A DNA stretch of 40,314 bases. Source: Chloroflexota bacterium (GTDB lineage Bacteria; Chloroflexota; Limnocylindria; Limnocylindrales; CSP1-4). The stretch covers positions 1,153 to 41,466 of the forward strand of contig PLOC01000034.1 of NCBI GenBank assembly GCA_003141955.1. The letters are read 5' to 3'. Of this stretch, positions 6,429-18,282 are shown piece by piece (position 1 is the first letter of the stretch; every line of letters begins with the position of its first letter). The translations under genes were made by a program, and so were the position numbers. Under the pieces are notes generated by a model. That model was given only the letters and a program-made list of their open reading frames with translations, did no database searches and was not told the origin of the DNA.

Positions 6429-8151
6429 GGTAGCCGCGCGCGACTCATCGGCCGTTCGACCAGGCTTCTCCGCCGTTCGGGCGGAGGGGCAGGTCGAGAA
6501 GAGGGCTGCGCGCCGATACCGGGTCCTGGAGATCATTCCCGGTCTTGTCACCTGGCTGCTGATCCTGGGACCCATCCCTCTGTCGCTGCGCTACCCGCAG
6601 GTCGTGGGCTGGTTCGTCCTGTGCTTCGACTGCTACTGGCTCTATCGCGCGGCGGAGCTGGCGGTAAGCGTGTGCATCTCGTTCCGGAGGGTGCGCAGGG
6701 TCATGGCGGTCGATTGGCGCGAGCGCGCCTTCGCCCTGGCGGATCCGCAGGCTCGATACGACGAGCTGCCCGGCCTGATCGAGGTCATCGGTCAGCGCGT
6801 CTCGGGGCTGCGCCGGACCGGAAACGAGCTGGCCGCGCAAGGCGGGCTTCGGGAGCAACGACGCCTGATCGCGGAGAGGCGCGACCTTGGCCGGCTACTG
6901 CGGTCGCTCGCCCCGGGACAGCAGCTGCCGGACCCACGCCAGCTCTGGCACGTTGCCCTCATTCCTACATACACGGAGCCGTACGAGAAGCTGTACGAGA
7001 CAGTCAAGGCGCTGGCTGAATCCGACTTCCCGCGAGACCTGAAGATGGTCGCGATCATCACCCGGGAGACGGACCTCCAGGGCCGCGAGAACGTGGTCAA
7101 GCTGCAGGAGGTATTCGGGTCGGAGTTCCGCCACTTCTTCCACATCCTCGATCCGCTCGAGCCCGGCGTCGTGGTTGGCAAGTCGAGCGCGATGGCCTAT
7201 GGCGGACGGTGGCTGTACCGGGAGCTCTCTGATCTGGGCTTCGATCCCAGGAAGGTCATCGTCACGGATCTGGACTCGGACTACCGCGTCCACCGGCAGT
7301 ACTTCGGCTACCTGACCTACACGTTCGTGACGGACCCGGACCGCTACCATCGGCTATACCAGCCGATCCCGATGTTCCACAACAACCTGTGGCAGTGCCC
7401 GCTGCCGGTCCGGCTGGTCGCCGTGACCACGACCCACGTCCAGATGTGGCGGCACCTGACCCCGGAGCGATTGGTGAGTTTCAGCTCCTACGCCGTGTCG
7501 CTGCAGACGATCCACGACGTGGATTACTGGGCGACGGACGCAATTCCCGAGGACAGCCGGTTCTACTGGAAGAGCTTCTTCCGATATAGCGGTAAGTTTC
7601 AGTCGGTCCCGCTTTTCATGCCGGTGTATGGCGATGCTGTCCGGGCCCGCTCGTATCCGCGCAGCCTGGTCCAGCAGTACACGCAGATCAGGCGCTGGGC
7701 CTGGGGCATCACGGACATCCCGTACTACATAGACAATGCCCTGGACCACCCAGAGATCCCGCGGCTTCAGCGGATCACGAGGCTGCTCTCCCTCTGGGCA
7801 GACCACATCAACTGGGCGGTGGCGCCGTTCGTCTTGATGTTCGGGCCCACCCTGCCGCTGCTTCTGAACGACTCGTTCCGACCGACCACGCTTGGTCAGC
7901 AGCTGCCGGTGTACGCGGCCTGGCTGCTCACCGGCGCCCTCGCGTCGCTGATCGTGCTGGTCTTCATCGAGGATCAGCTTGCCCCACCGCGCCCGAAGGA
8001 GTGGGGGATCGGGATGAAGCTCGTGTCGTGGCTGCAGTGGCTGTGCTTGCCTGCGGTGGGGGTTGTCTTCACCAACCTGCCGGCGCTTGACGCACAGACA
8101 CGTCTCTTGACCGGGCGCTACCTGGAGTACCGCGTAACCGAGAAGGCCTGA
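6421..8151 (+). CDS. Membrane-bound family 2 glycosyltransferase
   Basis: The 576-residue protein is a GT-A fold glycosyltransferase with membrane anchors at both ends. Two hydrophobic helices (about residues 35-57 and 64-85) precede a cytoplasmic catalytic domain: a start strand WHVALIPTYTE, the metal-binding DSD in VTDLDSDYRVH, a likely catalytic acid in IPEDSRFYWK, and the QIRRWAWG (QxxRW-like) motif of processive or membrane-linked GT2 enzymes. Three more hydrophobic segments follow after residue 480. The sugar and acceptor are unknown; lipid- or wall-linked glycan synthesis is likely. The GTG at 6421 is used because it lies in frame before the first helix and overlaps the ilvE stop by eight bases. 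The gene converges on the LCP gene, which also acts at the envelope. Confidence 0.82.
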   Translation: MSEVAARDSSAVRPGFSAVRAEGQVEKRAARRYRVLEIIPGLVTWLLILGPIPLSLRYPQVVGWFVLCFDCYWLYRAAELAVSVCISFRRVRRVMAVDWRERAFALADPQARYDELPGLIEVIGQRVSGLRRTGNELAAQGGLREQRRLIAERRDLGRLLRSLAPGQQLPDPRQLWHVALIPTYTEPYEKLYETVKALAESDFPRDLKMVAIITRETDLQGRENVVKLQEVFGSEFRHFFHILDPLEPGVVVGKSSAMAYGGRWLYRELSDLGFDPRKVIVTDLDSDYRVHRQYFGYLTYTFVTDPDRYHRLYQPIPMFHNNLWQCPLPVRLVAVTTTHVQMWRHLTPERLVSFSSYAVSLQTIHDVDYWATDAIPEDSRFYWKSFFRYSGKFQSVPLFMPVYGDAVRARSYPRSLVQQYTQIRRWAWGITDIPYYIDNALDHPEIPRLQRITRLLSLWADHINWAVAPFVLMFGPTLPLLLNDSFRPTTLGQQLPVYAAWLLTGALASLIVLVFIEDQLAPPRPKEWGIGMKLVSWLQWLCLPAVGVVFTNLPALDAQTRLLTGRYLEYRVTEKA

Positions 8152-8159
8152 CCGCGGGC

Positions 8160-8175
8160 TGGCGGCGCGCTGCCA
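8160..8175. terminator. Weak hairpin between convergent GT2 and LCP genes
   Basis: A six-pair hairpin with one G-T pair (TGGCGG, loop CGCG, CTGCCA) lies in the 47-bp convergent gap. No run of T follows on either strand, so it is only a possible terminator. Confidence 0.3.
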
Positions 8176-8198
8176 CCGTTAGTTTGCGCGAATCGTCG

Positions 8199-9953
8199 TC
8201 AGTTCGGCGCCGCCGAAAGTGTGGGCATGTTCGCGCCGGTCACGACCACGAACTCGGTTTCCTCGTTGAGGTCTCTGATGATCTGGACGGGTGCAGACAG
8301 GTTGACCGACGGCGCAGACGTCAGGCCCAGCGTCTGCTGCAGGAACGCCAGCGTCGCGGGGTACTCTGTGTCGGCGCCGTTGACGCACAGGAGCTCGGTC
8401 GGACCGCCCAGCTGCGCCGGATGGTCGGCGCTCGGCTGGGCGTCGAGGCCCTGGTTCTGGAGGAAGGTAGCAACCGTCGTGTCCTGCCCTGAGATACCGG
8501 TGCCGTTCTCGACGATGATGGGCGCACTCTCGGCGACCGCCGCCTGAAGGGCGTTGGGGACACTGCTGGCGGGGGCGATCGCGGCCTTCACGGTGGCCCG
8601 GATTGCCGCGTAGTTGGGGTTGGACGTGGCCCAGACGTAGCTCTTGATATCGTCCGCTTTGATGGTCTCGGCCAGCTGGATCATGGGCCCGAGCACGTCG
8701 GGTCCCTCTGGAATGTCCGTGTGAACGGTCTGGCCCAGCGTATCCACCAGATCGCCAAGGTGGGCGGAGATGTCGCTGAAGTTGTCCTGCTGCTCTAGGG
8801 CGACGACGACCTGCTGCTGGCGAATGGTCCTGGCGTAGACGCTGGAGCCAAGCACGTGACCTATGCGAGCGTAGGTGAGCGCCTCGTTCCCGTCCATGTG
8901 CTGAATGCCGGCGGGAAAGTAGACGCGCAGGTGCACGCTGTCGCTCGCGTTGCTGGGGAAGCCGTTGTCAAATACGGGGGCGGGAACGTTGATCGTCACG
9001 CCGCCCAGGGTGTCGACCACCTTCTCGAATCCGCTGAAGCCGACCTCAACGTAGTACTGGATGGCGTTCTGATCGCCGAAGAAGGTGTAGCCGAGAGCCT
9101 GCTTGAGCGCGTCGGCGCCGCCGCCGGGGAACAGATTCCTGTACTTGTCCGCATCTTCCCAGAGGTTGGTGAGTTTCGAGTTGAACGTTGGGCCGAAGAG
9201 CAGCGAGAGCGGTGACTTGGGCGGCATCGGCACGCCTGTCGCGTCACGCAAGATGCTGAACAAAGCGACCTGATGGCTCACCGGGTCGATGCTGACGACG
9301 ATCATCGAGTCCGTTCGGATGCCGCCCCGGGTGTCCGCGCCGACCAGCAGGATGTTCAGGCGACTCGTTCCAGTCCACGGCTGGATGGTCGCTGCCGGAG
9401 CCAGTGTCTCCTGAGGCGGGAATGTGACCGTCGGCTCCGGTGAGGCCGAAGGGCCGAGGGTCGGTTGCTCGATCACGAGGGGTGCGTGAATTTCCCTGGT
9501 GACGTTGTAGAACTTGAGATCCCAGTAGCCCACGATGATGTGGCCCGAGACGAGTATGGCCAGGATCAAGCCCAAGCCGATGATGGACAGCGGATCGATC
9601 TGGCCGGACTTGCGGCCGAAACGCCGAATTCCGGCGGCCGACGGCGCGGCTGGCTCGATGGCGAGCCGGTAGGCGTCCAGGCAGGCGAGGGCCCGGTAGG
9701 CCAGGAGGACGATGTTCACGATCGCCAGGGGTCCGAGGACCGAGGACTGGCTGAGCCACAGGCCGAAGTCGACGATCCCGCTGGCGAGAACGTAGACGAC
9801 CAAGATCGCCGCGGCGATCAGGAGAGGGGCTGCCAGCGCCAGCCCTCGGACGTATGCGCCGGCGTATGCCTGGCCCAATCCCGGGAAGAGGAAGGATAGG
9901 AAGGCAGCGCTAAAGGCGGATCGATGAGACGGGGAGCGGACGGTGGTGGTCAC
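8199..9953 (-). CDS. LytR-CpsA-Psr (LCP) family protein with N-terminal membrane domain
   Basis: LCP proteins transfer undecaprenyl-phosphate-linked glycopolymers onto the cell wall. The 584-residue product has an LCP catalytic domain (about residues 200-430) with NILLVGADTR, RTDSMIVVSIDP, SILRDATGV and EALTYARIGH, carrying the Arg and Asp residues used for pyrophosphate and metal binding. A LytR_C-type domain ends it (IIVENGTGISGQD, about 490-580). Unusually, the first 150 residues carry about four hydrophobic helices starting with LSFLFPGLGQAYAG, a signature seen in small multi-helix membrane domains, instead of the usual single anchor. The GTG at 9953 is the first start consistent with this domain and has TATCCT nine bases upstream. 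A Pro/Thr-rich linker (about 165-190) joins the parts. Confidence 0.88.
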   Translation of the reverse strand: MTTTVRSPSHRSAFSAAFLSFLFPGLGQAYAGAYVRGLALAAPLLIAAAILVVYVLASGIVDFGLWLSQSSVLGPLAIVNIVLLAYRALACLDAYRLAIEPAAPSAAGIRRFGRKSGQIDPLSIIGLGLILAILVSGHIIVGYWDLKFYNVTREIHAPLVIEQPTLGPSASPEPTVTFPPQETLAPAATIQPWTGTSRLNILLVGADTRGGIRTDSMIVVSIDPVSHQVALFSILRDATGVPMPPKSPLSLLFGPTFNSKLTNLWEDADKYRNLFPGGGADALKQALGYTFFGDQNAIQYYVEVGFSGFEKVVDTLGGVTINVPAPVFDNGFPSNASDSVHLRVYFPAGIQHMDGNEALTYARIGHVLGSSVYARTIRQQQVVVALEQQDNFSDISAHLGDLVDTLGQTVHTDIPEGPDVLGPMIQLAETIKADDIKSYVWATSNPNYAAIRATVKAAIAPASSVPNALQAAVAESAPIIVENGTGISGQDTTVATFLQNQGLDAQPSADHPAQLGGPTELLCVNGADTEYPATLAFLQQTLGLTSAPSVNLSAPVQIIRDLNEETEFVVVTGANMPTLSAAPN

Positions 9954-9962
9954 TGGTTCGTT

Positions 9963-9968
9963 AGGATA
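9963..9968 (-). promoter_or_regulatory. Probable -10 element (TATCCT) for LCP gene
   Basis: TATCCT on the minus strand ends nine bases before the GTG start at 9953. That spacing puts the expected transcription start almost on the start codon, as for several other genes here. Confidence 0.45.
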
Positions 9969-10103
9969 GCCGCGAACGCATTGCTTCGCCACGAAACTGG
10001 CGTGCAGAGGCAGGGCACAGCGGCGCCGAAACGTCAGTCGACGTGGGCGAAGTCGTTGCCCAGCCAGTCCACGCGCCCACGAGCACTCAGAGCACCGAGG
10101 ACC

Positions 10104-13448
<3,345 letters not shown>

Positions 13449-13479
13449 GCTTATTGGAACATCCACGGAGGCCACGTAA

Positions 13480-14103
13480 CTGGACCCTATCGAAACGCAC
13501 CCTGAGCCATCCACCGACGGCCCCGCGGCCGGCCCATCCCAGGAGCGTCGCCGCCACGCGGCCTGGACGCTCTTCGCCGCCATCGCTGCGGCGATCGTGG
13601 TGAGCGACCAGCTGCTCAAGCAGTGGATCGTGGCCAACTACGCGCCCTACAGGATCTACCCGGTCGTCGGCGATTGGCTGCGCATCGATCTCATCCACAA
13701 CGCCGGCGGGCTCTTCGGCTTCTTCCAGGGCACGGCCGTCGTCTTCGCCGTCGTGACGGTCGCTGTCGTGGGCCTGATCTCCTGGCTGCAGCTCCGATGG
13801 GGGTGGCGGAGCTGGCCGATCACGCTGGCCCTGGGCCTCCTGCTCGGTGGCGCGATCGGCAACTTCATCGACCGAATCCGGTTCGGGTACGTGGTCGACT
13901 TTGCGGACATCGGCATCGGCACGTGGCGCTGGTACGTCTTCAACATCGCCGACATGGCGGTGACCTGCTTCTTCCTGCTGCTGATCGCGATCTGGCTCTT
14001 CGCACCCAGGCTGCTGTCGGGCGACGATGGCGGCGATGAGCCCGCCACCGTGCCGAGCGATGCCGGGGCATCGAGCGACGCCAAGGGGCCGGTAGCGGAA
14101 TGA
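13480..14103 (+). CDS. lspA: Lipoprotein signal peptidase II (probable CTG start)
   Basis: LspA cleaves signal peptides from prolipoproteins in the cytoplasmic membrane. The product has four membrane helices, the SDQLLKQWI motif at the end of helix 1, and the aspartate-bearing blocks GNFIDRIRFGYVVDFADI with the catalytic Asp pair. Helix 1 (AAWTLFAAIAAAIVVSDQ) is complete only if translation starts upstream of the internal GTG at 13597. In frame, between a TAA at 13477-13479 and that GTG, the only plausible initiator is CTG at 13480, placed eight bases after a good GGAGG (13467-13471). This gives 207 residues with an N-terminal Pro-rich cytoplasmic segment. The stop overlaps the rluD start by four bases. 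Confidence 0.88.
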   Translation: MDPIETHPEPSTDGPAAGPSQERRRHAAWTLFAAIAAAIVVSDQLLKQWIVANYAPYRIYPVVGDWLRIDLIHNAGGLFGFFQGTAVVFAVVTVAVVGLISWLQLRWGWRSWPITLALGLLLGGAIGNFIDRIRFGYVVDFADIGIGTWRWYVFNIADMAVTCFFLLLIAIWLFAPRLLSGDDGGDEPATVPSDAGASSDAKGPVAE

Positions 14104-15062
14104 GGCGGCAAACGATCGTCGTGCCCGAGACCGCTCAGGGTCGTGTCGATCGTTTCGTCGCCGATGTCTCCGGCCTGTCGCGCAGCTACGTCCAGAAGCT
14201 CATCACCGAGGGCCACGTGACCGCCGCCGGTTGCGCAATCAAGGCCAACGACACGATCATCCCCGGCTGGGTTCTGGATCTCGATGTGCCCGATCCGAAG
14301 CCCCTCGAGCTGGAGGCGGAGCCGATCCCTCTCTCCGTGGTGTACGAGGACGGCGACCTGCTGATCGTCGACAAGGCGGCGGGGCTTGTCGTCCATCCGG
14401 CTGTGGGGCATCAAAGCGGCACGCTGGTCAACGCGCTCCTGGCGCGCGACACGGAATACGGCGGCATCGCTGGGGTCCAGCGGCCGGGCATCGTCCATCG
14501 CCTGGACCGGGACACGAGCGGCTTGCTCATGGTCGCCAAGAACGACAGGGCCCAGGCCAGCCTGATGGCCCAGCTCAAGGCGCGCGGCGTCAAGAAGACC
14601 TACCTCGGGCTCGTCCTCGGGGCGGTTGCGGCGACGACGGGGCGCATCGAGGCTCCGATAGGTCGCGATCCGAGCCATCGAACCCGAATGGCCGTCGTGC
14701 CCGACGGACGGGCGTCGGTGACCGGCTACCGGGTTCGCGAGCGACTGGGCGCCTGGACGCTCCTCGAGCTCGATCTCGTGACCGGCCGAACCCACCAGAT
14801 TCGGGTTCACCTGGCCGCAATAGGCCATCCGCTGGCGGGCGATTCCGTGTATGGGAATGGCACGTCGCGGCGGGGTCCGGAGGGCACGACCCGGCTGTTC
14901 CTGCACAGCTGGCGGATCGAGCTGCAGTCGCCGGGGGACGGCCACCTGATCCGTGCCACGGCGCCGCTGCCGCCGGAGCTGGAGGTGGTGCTCACCGGCC
15001 TGCGGGCGCAGTCGCAGGGCTCGATGGGCGTCGCGCCGATCGACGAAGGGGAGCCGGCATGA
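14100..15062 (+). CDS. rluD: RluA/RluD-family 23S rRNA pseudouridine synthase
   Basis: The 320-residue enzyme isomerises uridine to pseudouridine in rRNA. An S4 RNA-binding domain (residues 1-65, with GRVDRFVADVSGLSRSYVQK) precedes the catalytic domain, whose core GIVHRLDRDTSGLLMVAKND carries the catalytic Asp. GRTHQIRVHLAAIGHPLAGD further on is typical of the RluA branch. The lspA-rluD order is common in Firmicutes and Chloroflexota, which favours the RluD-type assignment over RluC. The ATG overlaps the lspA stop and the stop overlaps the gmk start, so the three are coupled. Confidence 0.92.
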   Translation: MRRQTIVVPETAQGRVDRFVADVSGLSRSYVQKLITEGHVTAAGCAIKANDTIIPGWVLDLDVPDPKPLELEAEPIPLSVVYEDGDLLIVDKAAGLVVHPAVGHQSGTLVNALLARDTEYGGIAGVQRPGIVHRLDRDTSGLLMVAKNDRAQASLMAQLKARGVKKTYLGLVLGAVAATTGRIEAPIGRDPSHRTRMAVVPDGRASVTGYRVRERLGAWTLLELDLVTGRTHQIRVHLAAIGHPLAGDSVYGNGTSRRGPEGTTRLFLHSWRIELQSPGDGHLIRATAPLPPELEVVLTGLRAQSQGSMGVAPIDEGEPA

Positions 15063-15733
15063 CCGCGAATCCTCTCGACCGCTCCGGGGGCGACGCCTGG
15101 GCCGCCGACAGGGCCCCGGCGATCGAGGCATCGGATCCGCCGAACCCGATGCTCGTGATCATCTCGGGGCCGTCCGGCGTGGGCAAGGACACCATCATCG
15201 AGGCCCTCCAGAGACGGGGCCACCTCCCGGCGTACCACTACGTCGTGACGTGCACCACGCGGCCCCGGCGCGCGAACGAGATCGACGGCGTCAGCTACAA
15301 GTTCGTCAGCGTGTCGGCGTTCCTGGCGATGCGCGACGCCGGCGAGCTGCTGGAGGCGAACGAAGTCCACGGCAACTGGTACGGCACCCCGCGGGCCGGC
15401 GTTCGCGACGCGCTCGCGCGGGGCCAGCACGCCATTCTCAAGATCGACGTCCAGGGGGCCGAGGTGGTGAAGCGACTGGTTCCCGCCGCGCTTCTGATCT
15501 TCGTCCTGCCGCCGTCGCTGGAAACCCTCGTCGAGCACCTCAAGGCTCGGCGCACCGAATCGGCCGAGCAGCTGGAGATTCGCCAGCGCAACGCCGCGCT
15601 CGAGCTTGCCCGCAAGGACGACTACGACTACGTGGTAGTCAATCAAGAGAACCGCGTGGACGCAACGGCGGAGAACATCGAGCAGATCATCAGTCAGGAA
15701 GAGCGGCGTGGGCCGCGCCAGGTGACCGTCTGA
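15059..15733 (+). CDS. gmk: Guanylate kinase
   Basis: Gmk phosphorylates GMP to GDP with ATP. The 224-residue product shows the P-loop ISGPSGVGKDTI (residues 35-46), the GMP-binding TTRPRRANEIDGVSYKF block, GNWYGTP, and the lid region RRTESAEQLEIRQRNA. An extra 30-residue hydrophilic N-terminus precedes the domain; an ATG at codon 31 (MLVIISGPSG) is an alternative start, though the overlap of the first ATG with the rluD stop supports the longer form. In Bacillus and relatives gmk heads the block that leads to priA, def and fmt; here rpoZ and coaBC, usually in between, are absent. Confidence 0.95.
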   Translation: MTANPLDRSGGDAWAADRAPAIEASDPPNPMLVIISGPSGVGKDTIIEALQRRGHLPAYHYVVTCTTRPRRANEIDGVSYKFVSVSAFLAMRDAGELLEANEVHGNWYGTPRAGVRDALARGQHAILKIDVQGAEVVKRLVPAALLIFVLPPSLETLVEHLKARRTESAEQLEIRQRNAALELARKDDYDYVVVNQENRVDATAENIEQIISQEERRGPRQVTV

Positions 15734-15744
15734 GGAGGCCGACG

Positions 15745-18282
15745 GTGGAATCGGTCTGGGGAGCGCTCGACGAGGGCGGCGACGAAGGCGAGGCAGCGGC
15801 CGAGGCCGGAGCCGGGTTCGACGACGGCCGGCGAGACGAAGGTGGACCCCGGCCGGTTGAAGTCGCGGTCGATGCGCCCGGCGCCTCGCGGACCTATACC
15901 TATCTGCTGCCGCGGCGGTTGGCCGACATTGTGGCCGGCGAGGCAGTGCTGGTCGAGTTCGGGCGGGGTCGGCAGGCCCTGGGCGTTGTTCTCGGGCCTG
16001 CTGCCGGCGAGCTTGTCGGCGAAGCGAAACCCATTCTGGCGCGCGTCAGGGCCGACGGGCCGCTCCTGCCGGCACTGTCGCTGGCCTTCGCGCGGTGGAT
16101 CTCGGAAGAGTACCTGGCGCCCCCTGCCGCCGTTCTGCGATCGATGCTGCCCCCCGGAATGCTGGAACGCATCGACCTCGTGGCGGAGCGGCTTCCACCA
16201 CCTGCCGGCGACGTGGCCGGGGAGACGCTGGGGGTAGCGGCAGTCGATCGGGCGGAGGCGGAACTGCTGGAGCGACTGGAGAACGGGCCCCGCGCCGTCC
16301 GCGATCTCGGGGGCGAGGATGGGCGTGCGGCCACGTTGAGGCGGCTGAGGGCGATGGCGGCGCGCGCCCTCGTCCGGCTCGAATGGACCCTTACGGGGGC
16401 GACGGCAGGGCCACGGTACGAGCGCTGGCTGACACTGACCGAGGACGGGAGGGGAGCGGCGGGGGCCGCGACCGGGGCCGGGCCGCGGCTGGGGCCGCGG
16501 CAACGGGCGCTGCTGGCCGATCTCGCGGCCGCCGGTGAGAGCGGCCTGGCCGGTCCCGCGGCGGCGGAGCACCACGGGACGGGGACGGCGACGAGCCTCG
16601 AACGGCGCGGCCTGGTGGCGGCGGAGTTGCGCGAGAGGCGGCGCCGACCGCTCGATCGACGAAAGGCCGGAAGGCGCGGGACGCGGCCGGAGGGAGTGGC
16701 CCTCACGACGCCGCAGCAAGCGGCGCTCGACGCGATCCTGGCGGCGGTTGCGAGTCGGGACGCCACGCCACTGCTCCTCGAAGGAGTCACGGGCGCTGGC
16801 AAGACGACTGTCTACGCCGAGGCGATAGCCGAGACCCTGATCGCCGGCCGGCCGGCCCTGATCCTCGTGCCGGAGATCGCGCTGGCGATGCCGCTGGTCG
16901 ACCGGCTCCGGGCGGACCTCGATGCTGAGGTCGCGATCCTGCATTCGGGGCTGGGAGAGGGTGAGCGCGCCGACGAGTGGCGCCGAATCCGAGCCGGGGG
17001 CGCGGACGTGGTCGTGGGAACGCGCATTGCTCTGACCGCGCCTCTCGCCGACGTCGGCCTCATCGTCGTCGATGAAGAACACGACGCCGCGTACAAGAGC
17101 GACCGCACGCCGCGGCTGCAGGCCCGCGATGCGGCTCTGGCGCTCGGCCGCCTTGCCGGTGCCGCGGTGGTTCTCGGCAGCGCAACCCCGTCGGTGGAGA
17201 GCGTCGGCCGCGCCAGAGAGGGTCGCTATCGCCATGCGGTGCTGCCGGAGCGGCCCAGCGGCGCGCCGCCCCGTGTGGAGGTAGTTGACCTTCGGGCCGA
17301 GCTCGCCGCCGGCAATCGCGGTCTCCTTTCCGGCGCCTTGAGTGCCGCCCTGGCAACCCTGCCCGAGGGCGAGCGCGCCATCCTCGTCATCAATCGCCGT
17401 GGCACGGCCTCGGTCGTGGTCTGCCGGGACTGCGGCCACGTTCAGCGCTGTCCCGAGTGCGAGCGAACCCTCGTATTCCACCAGGCCGGCGTCACCCTGC
17501 GCTGCCATCACTGCGGGACCGCGACGCCGCTGGCCACCCGCTGTCCCGTCTGCCGTTCGCCGCGCATCCGCTACCTTGGCGGCGGAACCCAGAGGGTGGA
17601 AGAGGAGGTCAGGACAGCCTTCCCGCATCTTCGGGTCGGCCGCCTGGACCGCGACGTGGCCGAGCGCAAGGGCGCCGCAGAGCGGGTCCTCGACGCCTTT
17701 GCCGAAGGTCGCCTGGACGTCCTTGTCGGCACGAGCCTGGTTGCCAAGGGCCTGGACATTGCCGAGGTGACCCTGGTCGGAGTCGTCTCGGCCGACATCG
17801 CACTCAACCTGCCCGACGAGCGAGCCGCCGAGCGGACTTATCAGCTGCTGACCCAGGCCGTCGGCCGCGCCGGGCGCGGAGGGCGGCCGGGGCGGGCCAT
17901 CATCCAGACGTACCAGCCCGACCACGCCGCGATTCAGGCCGTCGCCACCGCCGACGCCGCCGGCTTCTACGACGCCGAGCTCGATGTTCGTCGCCGATTC
18001 GGTTCGCCGCCCTTCGGCCGCCTGGTGAAGCTCACCGTCGGACTGCCCGACCATCTGGCGGCCGAGCAGGAAGCCGGCGCAATGGCTGATCGCCTGCGGG
18101 CCGCAGCTTCGGCGCGCGGTCTCCCGGTCGCGGTGCTCGGGCCGGCGCTGGCCTACATCGCCCGCCGCTCAGGCCGCTGGCGCTGGAACGTCGTGCTCCG
18201 CGGCGACCGGCCGCTGGAGTTGCTCAATCCTTTGCCGGGCGCCGCCTGGTCGATCGACGTGGACCCCGACTCGCTGCTGTAG
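15745..18282 (+). CDS. priA: Primosomal protein N' (replication restart helicase)
   Basis: PriA recognises stalled forks and reloads the replisome, using its 3'-5' helicase. The 845-residue product has an N-terminal DNA-binding region (VEVAVDAPGASRTYTYLLP from about residue 35), a helicase core with Walker A GVTGAGKTTVY and Walker B IVVDEEHDAAYK, and the eight-cysteine zinc module CRDCGHVQRCPECERT...CHHCG...CPVC inserted before motif VI. Helicase C-terminal motifs GTSLVAKGLDI and QAVGRAGRGGRPG are clear. Unusual parts are a 34-residue acidic N-terminal extension and a Gly/Ala/Arg-rich stretch near 235-255. The GTG at 15745 has GAGGAGG six bases upstream. The last 59 bases overlap the convergent RDD gene. 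Confidence 0.95.
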   Translation: MESVWGALDEGGDEGEAAAEAGAGFDDGRRDEGGPRPVEVAVDAPGASRTYTYLLPRRLADIVAGEAVLVEFGRGRQALGVVLGPAAGELVGEAKPILARVRADGPLLPALSLAFARWISEEYLAPPAAVLRSMLPPGMLERIDLVAERLPPPAGDVAGETLGVAAVDRAEAELLERLENGPRAVRDLGGEDGRAATLRRLRAMAARALVRLEWTLTGATAGPRYERWLTLTEDGRGAAGAATGAGPRLGPRQRALLADLAAAGESGLAGPAAAEHHGTGTATSLERRGLVAAELRERRRRPLDRRKAGRRGTRPEGVALTTPQQAALDAILAAVASRDATPLLLEGVTGAGKTTVYAEAIAETLIAGRPALILVPEIALAMPLVDRLRADLDAEVAILHSGLGEGERADEWRRIRAGGADVVVGTRIALTAPLADVGLIVVDEEHDAAYKSDRTPRLQARDAALALGRLAGAAVVLGSATPSVESVGRAREGRYRHAVLPERPSGAPPRVEVVDLRAELAAGNRGLLSGALSAALATLPEGERAILVINRRGTASVVVCRDCGHVQRCPECERTLVFHQAGVTLRCHHCGTATPLATRCPVCRSPRIRYLGGGTQRVEEEVRTAFPHLRVGRLDRDVAERKGAAERVLDAFAEGRLDVLVGTSLVAKGLDIAEVTLVGVVSADIALNLPDERAAERTYQLLTQAVGRAGRGGRPGRAIIQTYQPDHAAIQAVATADAAGFYDAELDVRRRFGSPPFGRLVKLTVGLPDHLAAEQEAGAMADRLRAAASARGLPVAVLGPALAYIARRSGRWRWNVVLRGDRPLELLNPLPGAAWSIDVDPDSLL

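Noticed and set aside
9954-10103. T-box riboswitch upstream of ileS
   Set aside because: Considered because ileS is often T-box controlled, but no UGGNACC-type antiterminator sequence or terminator stem is present in the 150 bases.
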